Notes: a model not told the origin generated them from the sequence alone. DNA of 7,124 nucleotides from Bacteroidales bacterium (GCA_023145125.1 JAGLEK010000118.1:1-7124); one strand, 5' to 3'. Numbered from the stretch's first letter, positions 1 to 7,078 are shown. Numbers and translations are program-made.

Positions 1-2897
1 ACTTTGACGGTGACCAGATGGCTGTACATGTGCCCCTGGGCAATGCAGCTATTCTTGAGGCACAGATACTCATGCTTGCATCTCACAACATCCTGAATCC
101 TGCCAATGGTGCACCGATCACCGTACCTTCACAGGACATGGTACTCGGACTTTATTATCTGACAAAGTCAAGAAGGAGCACCAGGGAAAAGCCTGTCAAA
201 GGTGAGGGAATGAGATTTTACTCTCCGGAGGAAGTGATCATTGCCTATAACGAAAAGCAAGTTGACCTGCATGCCATCATCAGTGTAAATATTGAAAATT
301 ACAAGGATGGTGAAATAGTGCCCGAAACCATTGAAACTTCTGTTGGAAAGGTACTCTTCAACCAGGTAGTGCCTGAAGGTTATCCATACATCAACCAGTT
401 GCTGACTAAGAAAGCGCTGAGGGATATTATCGGTGACGTTCTTATCCACACAGGAACTGCAGCAACAGCCAAGTTCCTGGATGACATCAAGAACACAGGC
501 TTCCAAATGGCATTCAAGGGAGGTTTGTCGTTTAACCTTGGTGATGTACTGATCCCCGATGCCAAAACCGAACTCATCGCCAGTGCTAATGCTGAGGTCG
601 ACGAAGTGGTGAATAACTACAACATGGGTTTCATCACCAACAACGAACGTTATAACCAGATCATTGATATCTGGACACATACAAATAGTAAGCTCACCCA
701 TACATTGATGGAGATACTCTCCAAGGATGATCAGGGTTTCAACCCTGTTTATATGATGCTTGACTCCGGTGCGAGGGGATCCAAGGAGCAGATCCGTCAG
801 CTTTCCGGTATGAGGGGACTGATGGCGAAACCACAGAAATCCGGTGCCACCGGTGGAGAGATCATCGAGAATCCGATCCTGTCCAACTTTAAAGAAGGGC
901 TTTCGGTACTTGAGTATTTCATTTCTACTCACGGTGCACGTAAGGGTCTTGCAGATACTGCACTTAAAACTGCTGATGCCGGTTACCTCACACGCCGTCT
1001 CGTAGATGTCGCACAGGATGTGATCATTTCTGAGACCGATTGCGGAACACTCAGGGGGCTTACGACATCCGCCCTTAAGAAAAACGAGGAAGTGGTTGAA
1101 ACACTTTATGACCGTATTCTTGGCCGTGTAACACTTCATGATATCTTCAATCCGCTTACCGATGAGATGATCGTTGCAGCCGGTGAAGAGATCACTGAAA
1201 CAGTGGCAAGAGCGATAGAGGATTCTCCTGTGGAAAATGTTGAGATCAGATCAGTACTCACCTGTGAGGCAAAGAAGGGTGTTTGTGCCAAGTGCTATGG
1301 ACGTAACCTCGCCTCAGGACAGCTTGTTCAGGCAGGTGAAGCCGTTGGCGTAATTGCTGCCCAGTCGATTGGTGAGCCGGGAACACAGCTTACATTGCGT
1401 ACCTTCCACGTTGGGGGTACTGCATCGAACATTGCCATATCATCAAAAATCGAAGCTAAGTTCGATGGCAAGATGCATATCGACGAACTCAGGTCTGTTG
1501 ACTATTTCAATGCTGAAGGAGAAAAATCCCAGATCGTGATAGGCCGTTCGGCAGAAATGAGAATTCTGGATGAAGAAACAGGAATTACTCTTGCATCAGC
1601 AAACATTCCTTATGGAGCAACCCTCCACACCAAACCGAATACCAAGGTTAAGAAAGGCAGGCTGATCAGCTCATGGGATCCATATAATGCCGTAATCCTT
1701 TCTGAGGTTGGCGGTACGATCCAATTTGAAAACATTGTTGAAGGAACAACTTACCGTGTTGAGTCTGATGAACAGACCGGCTATATTGACAAGGTTATCA
1801 TTGAATCACGACAGAAAGCCAAGAACCCGACCATACAGATCCTTGACTCCAAGAAACAGGTAGTGAAAACCTACGATATTCCTGTAGGTGCACACATCAC
1901 TGCTGAGGACGGTCATAAGATCAAGGCCGGCGAGGCCCTGGTTAAGATTCCACGTGCAGTCGGTAAATCCGGTGATATCACCGGTGGGCTGCCAAGGGTA
2001 ACCGAACTCTTTGAAGCAAGGAACCCATCAGATCCTGCTAAAGTATCTGAAATTGATGGTGTTGTATCATTCGGCAAAAAGCTGAAGCGTGGTAACCGTG
2101 AGATCATCATCACCTCCAAAACAGGTGAAGAAAAACGTTACCTCATCCCAACATCCAAGCAGATCCTTGCACAGGAAAATGACTTCGTGAAGGCAGGTAC
2201 ACCATTATCAGAAGGTGCAATGACTCCGGCCGACATCCTCGCCATTAAAGGGCCGATGAAGGTACAGGAGTATATCGTAAATGAAATCCAGGAAGTTTAC
2301 CGCTTGCAGGGTGTGAAGATCAACGACAAGCACTTTGAGACCATCGTACGTCAAATGATGCGCAAGGTTGAAGTTGCTGATCCGGGTGATACCAAATTCC
2401 TTGAAGGAGAACTGGTTAACAAAACTGCATTCCAGGATGAAAATGACGAGATCTTTGGAAAGAAAGTCGTTATCGATCCGGGTGATTCAGACTCCACGAA
2501 ATCCGGGCAGATCATGTCGGCCAGAAAACTCAGGGATGAAAATTCATTACTGAGAAGGAAAGACAAACAGATTGTTGATGCAAGGGATGCCCAACCGGCA
2601 ACTGCAAGGCAGGTGCTGCAGGGTATTACCAAGGCCTCTCTGCAAACCAACAGCTTCCTTTCAGCAGCATCCTTCCAGGAAACAACAAAAGTGCTTACAC
2701 AGGCAGCCACACAGGCTAAGGCGGACAGCCTTCAGGGACTGAAAGAAAATGTCCTTGTAGGACACCTGATACCGGCAGGCACAGGCCTCAAGAGATATCA
2801 AGACATCATTGTCGGATCAAAAGAGGAGTATGAAGCATTAACTGAATCCAAGAAGGAAGAAGAACCTGCAGTAATCAGCGAAACTGAACAAGATTAA
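1..2897 (+). CDS. rpoC: DNA-directed RNA polymerase subunit beta' (5'-truncated by window edge)
   Basis: This is the catalytic beta' subunit of RNA polymerase, missing its N-terminal part. Reading is open from the first base (first whole codon at 3), so the ATG at 18 is an internal Met. The window opens on FDGDQMAVHVPL, so two of the three Mg-binding Asp residues of NADFDGD are visible (codons 6 and 12); about 460 residues lie outside, and 964 are visible, which fits a full length near 1,425. The bridge-helix region (GARGS..QIRQLSGMRGLMAKP, then YFISTHGARKGLADTALKTA) spans about 760-990. Four zinc-binding cysteines are at codons 1041, 1263, 1284 and 1293. The trigger loop has GEPGTQLTLRTFHVGG, with its His at codon 1407, and resumes at DITGGLPRVTELFEAR (about 1974). 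Between these two halves is an SI3-type insertion of roughly 180 residues. The end matches the beta' C-terminus (LLG/LQGITKASL, SFISAASFQETT-like, GLKENVLVGHLIPAGTG) followed by an acidic tail. Identification is secure from these motifs. Confidence 0.99.
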   Translation, partial: FDGDQMAVHVPLGNAAILEAQILMLASHNILNPANGAPITVPSQDMVLGLYYLTKSRRSTREKPVKGEGMRFYSPEEVIIAYNEKQVDLHAIISVNIENYKDGEIVPETIETSVGKVLFNQVVPEGYPYINQLLTKKALRDIIGDVLIHTGTAATAKFLDDIKNTGFQMAFKGGLSFNLGDVLIPDAKTELIASANAEVDEVVNNYNMGFITNNERYNQIIDIWTHTNSKLTHTLMEILSKDDQGFNPVYMMLDSGARGSKEQIRQLSGMRGLMAKPQKSGATGGEIIENPILSNFKEGLSVLEYFISTHGARKGLADTALKTADAGYLTRRLVDVAQDVIISETDCGTLRGLTTSALKKNEEVVETLYDRILGRVTLHDIFNPLTDEMIVAAGEEITETVARAIEDSPVENVEIRSVLTCEAKKGVCAKCYGRNLASGQLVQAGEAVGVIAAQSIGEPGTQLTLRTFHVGGTASNIAISSKIEAKFDGKMHIDELRSVDYFNAEGEKSQIVIGRSAEMRILDEETGITLASANIPYGATLHTKPNTKVKKGRLISSWDPYNAVILSEVGGTIQFENIVEGTTYRVESDEQTGYIDKVIIESRQKAKNPTIQILDSKKQVVKTYDIPVGAHITAEDGHKIKAGEALVKIPRAVGKSGDITGGLPRVTELFEARNPSDPAKVSEIDGVVSFGKKLKRGNREIIITSKTGEEKRYLIPTSKQILAQENDFVKAGTPLSEGAMTPADILAIKGPMKVQEYIVNEIQEVYRLQGVKINDKHFETIVRQMMRKVEVADPGDTKFLEGELVNKTAFQDENDEIFGKKVVIDPGDSDSTKSGQIMSARKLRDENSLLRRKDKQIVDARDAQPATARQVLQGITKASLQTNSFLSAASFQETTKVLTQAATQAKADSLQGLKENVLVGHLIPAGTGLKRYQDIIVGSKEEYEALTESKKEEEPAVISETEQD

Positions 2898-2908
2898 TCC
2901 TATTTATT

Positions 2909-3226
2909 ATGTCAGAACAAGCAAAAAAGAACCAGATAAATATTGAATTAGGTGATGAAATGGCAGAGGGTACTTATGCCAATATGTTCATGATCGGCCA
3001 TTCAAACTCGGAATTCATTATTGATTTTATCAAGTGGATGCCGGGCGTTGCTAAGGCCAAGGTGAAGTCAAGGATCATATTAACACCTCATCATGCGAAG
3101 AGGCTGTTCAGGGCCCTCCAGGATAATATAGCCAAGTACGAATCGATGTTTGGAACGATCGAGATTCCGGAAGGAAGCGACAATATGCCTCCTTTTAACC
3201 TGGGAAGCCCTACGACAGAGGCCTGA
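2909..3226 (+). CDS. DUF3467 family protein downstream of rpoC
   Basis: A small soluble protein of 105 residues that I recognise as the DUF3467 family; its function is unknown. The core spans about residues 20-88 and shows the family pattern: TYANMFMIGHSNSEFIIDF, a short Pro-containing turn (WMPG), then RIILTPHHAKRLFRAL and a helix ending in YESMFGTI. There is no signal peptide, membrane segment or cysteine. The start ATG lies 11 bases after the rpoC stop, and a terminator follows 19 bases after its own stop, so it is almost certainly the last gene of the rpo operon and co-transcribed with rpoC. No Shine-Dalgarno sequence precedes the start; the 17 bases before it are A/T-rich (AATCCTATTTATT), as is usual in Bacteroidota. 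From memory, a DUF3467 gene just after rpoC is common in this phylum, which suggests a link to transcription or simply conserved expression. That link is inference. Confidence 0.95.
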   Translation: MSEQAKKNQINIELGDEMAEGTYANMFMIGHSNSEFIIDFIKWMPGVAKAKVKSRIILTPHHAKRLFRALQDNIAKYESMFGTIEIPEGSDNMPPFNLGSPTTEA

Positions 3227-3245
3227 TTCAAATGATCTGAATATT

Positions 3246-3277
3246 AAAAACAGCATTGAGAGGTGCTGTTTTTTTTT
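3246..3277 (+). terminator. Rho-independent terminator of the rpoC-DUF3467 operon, possibly bidirectional
   Basis: AAAAACAGCA (3246-3255) pairs perfectly with TGCTGTTTTT (3264-3273) around an 8-base loop (TTGAGAGG). The plus strand runs on into nine consecutive T residues (3269-3277). On the minus strand the same hairpin is followed by five T residues and an AT-rich stretch, so it may also end transcripts of the convergent gene whose stop codon is at 3383. The GC core is only CAGC/GCTG, so the A-T pairs at its base overlap with the U-tract. Confidence 0.87.
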
Positions 3278-3279
3278 GT

Positions 3280-3342
3280 TACTGGATGCTGGTTACTGGA
3301 TACTGGTTGCTGGATACTAGATGCTGGATGCTGGATACTGGA
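3280..3342. repeat. Heptamer tandem repeat array A, nine units
   Basis: Nine contiguous 7-base units with no gaps, each fitting T(A/G)CT(G/A)G(A/T). They begin at 3280, 3287, 3294, 3301, 3308, 3315, 3322, 3329 and 3336. TACTGGA (three copies) and TGCTGGA (three copies) are the main forms; TGCTGGT, TACTGGT and TACTAGA occur once each. The array lies in the convergent gap between the rpo-operon terminator and the end of the minus-strand secreted-protein gene. It contains no spacers and no open frame of note. Confidence 0.95.
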
Positions 3343-3382
3343 TAACTTCAATCTTTAGCTCACTTTAGGCACCTATGTATGG

Positions 3383-5176
3383 TTACTTGATAATTAGCTT
3401 TTGAGACAATGAATAGTCCTTTGAATTCAAGTTCAGGATATAGAAACCTGCCGGAATCCCGGGGAGAGCTTGTCTTATCTGGCTGTCTTTTGAAATATTC
3501 ACTTCTCTATCCACAACTGTTCGTCCTGACAGATCACTAATAGTAAGCCTTCCATCAAATTCACGGCCGGATCTGATGTAGATATGATCTTTTGCCGGAT
3601 TCGGATAAACCACAAAATCCTCATTCTTAACTTTTTCAGGGATGCGAATAGGCCCCTGGTATTCATAACAGCCCATATCTATTTCGCCACCGCTAATGCG
3701 CGGGTTACCGGCAAGGTCCTCAGCGGGAATAAAAAACTGAAGGGTATCTGACCGCCCGGCATTGATGCAGGGGGAGTTCCAGGCGAGGGAGAAGTCAACA
3801 CCGGGGAGAATAAAATGGGGGGATTCTTCGATATTGCCATTTTCCCAATTCAAAACACCCCCTGTTGCATTGATATAATTTATTCCGCCTTTGATATCAC
3901 AATTGTCAATAAATAACTTTGCAGTATCTTCTATGGTATTTAGGAAAATAACATTCTGATTATAAACAACATCATCCCAAAGGATTGAGTTGATCATACT
4001 AATATTTGCATCTATTAAAAGAAGAGAAGTTCCAACAAGTGGGCTATAGTTATTAGAGAAAGTGCAATTATGAATTATCAGGTGTGCTTGTGAAGCAGCT
4101 ATTGCTCCTCCTCCCTGCATATCCGCTGTTGTCGTATTATTATCAATAAATAAACTGCCTATTATATTTGCATCGGATTCGACATGTACAGCGCCTCCAT
4201 TATGTTCGGATACGTTCCCCTTGAAAATGCAATTGATTATATTAATCTCATTATCGAATGGTGTAATAAATATTGCACCACCATCAGCTATGTATTTTGA
4301 TGACTCTGCATGATTATTCTCAAAATAAGTATTTTCAATTCGTGCATGAATGCCCTCAAGAAATGCAAGAGCCCCACCACTTCCTGTTGCTGAGTTTGAT
4401 TTAAAGCTGCAGTCCATGATCAACACATGCCCGCTATCCTGGAACACAATACCCCCACCTCCTCCAAAGCAATAACTATCTTCAAAAGAACATCCAATTA
4501 GCTCCGGAGATGAGTTGGATGTAAATATCGCTCCTCCTATTTGAGCGTGGCTCCCTTTAAAGTAAGAATTAACTATTTGAGGGTCGCAATTTTTTGCATA
4601 CAGAGCGCCTCCCTTAGCATCATCCGCATCATTTCCAACTACATTGTAATAAAATTCAGTATTGCTGATAAGAATATCTGAGTTTTCTAAATATATTGCA
4701 CCGCCTTTATTCTTGGCCTTATTACCTTCCATAATGCAATTCTTCAGGCTTACCCGGTCTCGGCCAATTATACTCAGCCCCCCGCCTCCTGCAAGGCTAT
4801 CCAGGGCATATCCATCCCAAATCCAACAATATTCAAATAGGATACTATCAAGAGGATTATCAAGGTAACCGTATATTTGAATAACACCACGACTTGTACC
4901 GTTGCCGAATATCTTAACTTCCTTATTATACTCACCTATTGCAGAAAAATGGCCAAAGATTTCCAAATAGGAATCTTCATTAAACTCAACTCTCACATCA
5001 GGCATGATAATTAGTGTTGAATCTTCAAACACTGCTATTGGGCCATAAATCCAATAAGGACTCCCCGTTGAATCCCATATTCCAGAAACACTCCCGCCCG
5101 GGATGATGGTTTGCGATTGCAGGGAAAAGCTAATAACCAATAAACTTGTTAACAGATATGCTTTGTTGAGATGCAT
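3383..5176 (-). CDS. T9SS-exported right-handed beta-helix surface protein, downstream paralogue
   Basis: A predicted secreted or surface-attached protein of 597 residues; its ligand or substrate is unknown. Residues 1-22 are a signal peptide (KAYLLTSLLVISFSLQSQ). Residues about 130-400 form a right-handed parallel beta-helix of roughly ten coils 25-33 residues apart, with repeated GGAI/GGAL/GGAV turns and [N/D/G]-[C/S/T]-x-F-x-x-N rungs (rung residues 147, 173, 204, 229, 256, 283, 316, 341, 371, 397). Residues 462-508 (NSPCINAGRSDT..., then GNPRISGGEIDMGCYEYQGP) match the block known as choice-of-anchor Q. Residues about 519-597, with YPNPAKDHIYI, ISDLSGRTV, IPAGFYILNL and final LIIK, are a T9SS type A sorting tail. 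The frame is open further upstream to a TTG at 5194, but I chose the ATG at 5176 because the encoded MHLNKAYLL aligns with MPFNKAYLL of the neighbour. No Shine-Dalgarno sequence is visible. No polysaccharide-lyase or hydrolase active site is evident, so a structural or adhesive role is the more cautious guess. Confidence 0.9.
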   Translation of the reverse strand: MHLNKAYLLTSLLVISFSLQSQTIIPGGSVSGIWDSTGSPYWIYGPIAVFEDSTLIIMPDVRVEFNEDSYLEIFGHFSAIGEYNKEVKIFGNGTSRGVIQIYGYLDNPLDSILFEYCWIWDGYALDSLAGGGGLSIIGRDRVSLKNCIMEGNKAKNKGGAIYLENSDILISNTEFYYNVVGNDADDAKGGALYAKNCDPQIVNSYFKGSHAQIGGAIFTSNSSPELIGCSFEDSYCFGGGGGIVFQDSGHVLIMDCSFKSNSATGSGGALAFLEGIHARIENTYFENNHAESSKYIADGGAIFITPFDNEINIINCIFKGNVSEHNGGAVHVESDANIIGSLFIDNNTTTADMQGGGAIAASQAHLIIHNCTFSNNYSPLVGTSLLLIDANISMINSILWDDVVYNQNVIFLNTIEDTAKLFIDNCDIKGGINYINATGGVLNWENGNIEESPHFILPGVDFSLAWNSPCINAGRSDTLQFFIPAEDLAGNPRISGGEIDMGCYEYQGPIRIPEKVKNEDFVVYPNPAKDHIYIRSGREFDGRLTISDLSGRTVVDREVNISKDSQIRQALPGIPAGFYILNLNSKDYSLSQKLIIK

Positions 5177-5221
5177 GGTATCATAAAAATACAAAATAAT
5201 GTTGGGTGTTGAGTGTTGGAT
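5093..5221 (-). repeat. Direct repeat copy 1: paralogue leader and signal-peptide region
   Basis: This stretch aligns without gaps to 6935-7063 at a constant offset of 1842 bases. It covers the signal-peptide codons, the start codon, the noncoding leader and the first heptamers of array B. In the noncoding part (5177-5221) I count 35 of 45 identical bases by eye; the coding part close to the start is also near 80 percent identical. It marks the 5' end of the duplicated unit. Confidence 0.85.
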
Positions 5222-5227
5222 GTTGGA
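5200..5227. repeat. Heptamer tandem repeat array B, four units
   Basis: Four contiguous 7-base units start at 5200, 5207, 5214 and 5221: TGTTGGG, TGTTGAG, TGTTGGA, TGTTGGA. The array fills the right half of the 51-base gap between the two paralogous genes and touches the stop codon of the upstream gene (complement of 5228-5230). It is the TGTTGG form of the heptamer family found on both sides of the gene pair. Confidence 0.92.
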
Positions 5228-7018
5228 TTAGTTCTTAATTATCATCTTTGTTGTTCCAAATTCTCCCTTCCCTTTTAGTTTTAGTATATATACACCATCT
5301 GGCAGCTGCGGAAGGTTGACTTGTTCTATTTGGGAGCTTATTCGTTGCACGTAAGTTATATTTCCAGCTATTGTATATAATTCAATTCTGGCTGGCAGGA
5401 TAAAATCCTTGTCCAGATGTATAATAAAGCATCCATTATTGGGATTAGGTGTAATATTAATTTGATTTTTAACATAAAGTTCATTTATTGAGATAGGGCC
5501 TTGATATTCGTATGCTCCCATATCAACTTCGCCACCTGAAATGCGTGTTTCACCATTTAAATCAGTTTCGGGGATCATGGAAACAAGCGTATCTGAACGG
5601 CCAGCATTTATACAGGGAGAGTTCCAATCGAGAGAAAAATCTTCCTGGGGGAGGACAAATGCCGGATATTCATCAATGTTACCGTTTGCCCAGGTAATGA
5701 TCCCATTTCCACTTATGTTTTCTTCTCCAAACTGGATATTCGAATGTTCTATAAAAACAGAAGGGGGCATGGTTAGGTAAAAAAGAGAAATGGCTGTAGC
5801 ATCCGGATTCGGAAAAGGGTCCCACAGTATACAATTCATCATATCAATACCTGCGGATGTACTATAGAATGTGGTGCCGTATTTTGAATTGTTATTTGAG
5901 AAGGTACAATTCACAGCCCATAAGCTTATATAATATAGTGCAACAGCTCCTCCAAAACTGGAATTGACGCTTGTCAGCGTATTGGTATTAAAAAGGCAAT
6001 TTGAAAGATAAACGTAAGAGCCGGAGTACATTGCACCACCAAATACCGTTGCGGAATTCTCAATAAATGTACAGTTTTCAAAACGCTGGTCGTAGTTGCC
6101 TGTCGAAATATAAAGAGCTCCCCCGATTCCGGAATTATACAGAGACCCGGCTTTGCTATTCACAAAATTGACATAAGAAAAATTGGTTGAAATGCCATAA
6201 AGCAATGCTATCGATCCTCCGTTGTTCCCTGCAGTATTATCAAAAAAGTCGCAATAATCCATGTTTAGCGATCCATTGTCGGAACAGCATATTGCACCCC
6301 CATCTGATATGCTCGAGTTTTCTTGAAAACCACAGTTGAAGATAACAAGGGATGAATTGCTGCCATACAATCCTCCTCCAAGTCTTGATTCATTACCATA
6401 AAAGAGCACCCCTAAAAATACAGGGTTTGAATCCTTCACATACATCCCTCCGCCGTTGGCATCAAGCGAATCCTGGCTTGTGGCATTCATTTCAATACAT
6501 GAGGCTATAATCAATATATCCGAATTTTCAATATAGATGCCTCCACCTTTATGCTCGGCATAGTTCCCCCCAATACTACTCCTTGAAACACGAACCTCAT
6601 CCCTGTTTGATATCCATAATCCTCCCCCATTTAATTCACCATTGAAAGCAGCGCCTTTAGATATTATACAGTGATCCAATATGACACTGTCAGTGGCCGG
6701 GGATCCATTTCCATAGATCTGGATTCCCTCCCAGGTGTCCACTTCAGCTGTGAATTCAATTTTGCTTATGTTCCCTCCTATTGCCTGAAGCACGCCGTAA
6801 ACATCCAAACCAGCAGTATCCTGGAAAATAATCTCGACATTTCCGGAAATGTTCAGAACAGAATCTTCATGTATGGTGATATCATCTTGTATCAAATAAG
6901 GGCTGCTCCATTGATCCCAATTACCTGATACATACCCGCCGGGAATGATGGTCTGCGATTGGCAGGTAAACCCAAAAACCAATAAACTTATTAGCAGATA
7001 TGCTTTATTGAAGGGCAT
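5228..7018 (-). CDS. T9SS-exported right-handed beta-helix surface protein, upstream paralogue
   Basis: A predicted secreted or surface-attached protein of 596 residues, paralogue of the next gene downstream, with no visible catalytic motif. Residues 1-22 are a signal peptide (KAYLLISLLVFGFTCQSQ). Residues 131-400 carry the beta-helix, with GG[GA] turns near 131, 158, 189, 214, 240, 267, 299, 327 and 356 and rung residues at 147, 174, 204, 229, 256, 283, 316, 341, 371 and 396, nearly the same numbers as in the paralogue. NCTF, NCLF and NCIL rungs are prominent. Residues 462-507 (WNSPCINAGRSDT, then RISGGEVDMGAYEYQGP) match choice-of-anchor Q. Residues about 518-596 (TPNPNNGCFIIHL, LPDGVYILKLKG, final MIIKN) are a T9SS type A tail, more divergent than the neighbour's. 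The ATG at 7018 is the only start that leaves a normal signal peptide. There is no Shine-Dalgarno sequence. The two genes are 51 bases apart with no hairpin between them, so they may be co-transcribed. Confidence 0.9.
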   Translation of the reverse strand: MPFNKAYLLISLLVFGFTCQSQTIIPGGYVSGNWDQWSSPYLIQDDITIHEDSVLNISGNVEIIFQDTAGLDVYGVLQAIGGNISKIEFTAEVDTWEGIQIYGNGSPATDSVILDHCIISKGAAFNGELNGGGLWISNRDEVRVSRSSIGGNYAEHKGGGIYIENSDILIIASCIEMNATSQDSLDANGGGMYVKDSNPVFLGVLFYGNESRLGGGLYGSNSSLVIFNCGFQENSSISDGGAICCSDNGSLNMDYCDFFDNTAGNNGGSIALLYGISTNFSYVNFVNSKAGSLYNSGIGGALYISTGNYDQRFENCTFIENSATVFGGAMYSGSYVYLSNCLFNTNTLTSVNSSFGGAVALYYISLWAVNCTFSNNNSKYGTTFYSTSAGIDMMNCILWDPFPNPDATAISLFYLTMPPSVFIEHSNIQFGEENISGNGIITWANGNIDEYPAFVLPQEDFSLDWNSPCINAGRSDTLVSMIPETDLNGETRISGGEVDMGAYEYQGPISINELYVKNQINITPNPNNGCFIIHLDKDFILPARIELYTIAGNITYVQRISSQIEQVNLPQLPDGVYILKLKGKGEFGTTKMIIKN

Positions 7019-7063
7019 GGCTTAGTAAAGATACATAAAAGTGTTGGGTGTTGGGTGTTGGGT
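6935..7063 (-). repeat. Direct repeat copy 2: paralogue leader and signal-peptide region
   Basis: This is the partner of 5093-5221, offset by exactly 1842 bases. It includes the signal-peptide codons, the ATG, the leader up to 7041 and the heptamers starting at 7042. The shared leader motif on the minus strand is GTAT(C/T)TTTA ending seven bases before the ATG in both copies. Downstream of the signal peptide the two genes stay alignable as protein but drift apart at the DNA level. Confidence 0.85.
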
Positions 7064-7078
7064 TGGTTACTGGTTACT
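7042..7078. repeat. Heptamer tandem repeat array C, two unit types
   Basis: Three perfect TGTTGGG units start at 7042, 7049 and 7056. One T later the series continues as two TGGTTAC units at 7064 and 7071, which are a shifted reading of the TTACTGG form seen in array A. Both heptamer versions therefore meet in one array. It lies in the region upstream of the first secreted-protein gene. Confidence 0.88.

Noticed and set aside
168..1139. Long open frame on the minus strand opposite rpoC
   Set aside because: It runs antisense to highly conserved beta' motifs, its translation has no recognisable domain, and its openness is explained by codon choice in rpoC.
1428..1965. Foreign insertion inside the rpoC trigger loop
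   Set aside because: It matches the SI3-type insertion also found at this place in E. coli beta' (shared patterns such as PYGA, WDP and TDELTG-like SDEQTG), so it is a normal lineage domain and not a mobile element.
2351..2710. Second minus-strand open frame inside rpoC
   Set aside because: It is antisense to the conserved C-terminal region of beta' and has no family features.
3280..3342. CRISPR array
   Set aside because: Units are 7 bases, contiguous and degenerate, without spacers; no cas genes are present.
5184..5191. Promoter -7 element (minus-strand TATTTTTA here, TATCTTTA at 7026-7033) before each paralogue
   Set aside because: It resembles the Bacteroidota TAnnTTTG box and has conserved spacing to the ATG, but the final G is missing, no TTTG -33 box is found, and the transcript would be nearly leaderless. 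Noted under leader conservation only.
5177..5194. TTG at 5194 as the start of the downstream paralogue
   Set aside because: It adds six residues before the signal peptide, lies in the noncoding leader shared with the paralogue, and the ATG at 5176 aligns exactly with the neighbour's start.
6671..6928. Plus-strand open frame of 85 codons inside the upstream secreted-protein gene
   Set aside because: It is opposite a well-supported gene with a signal peptide and coil motifs; its translation resembles nothing I know.
3383..7018. Polysaccharide lyase (pectate lyase-like) enzymes
   Set aside because: The beta-helix fold is shared with lyases, but I see no conserved catalytic Asp/Arg/Lys cluster and the motifs fit adhesin-like GGA/FxxN repeats better.
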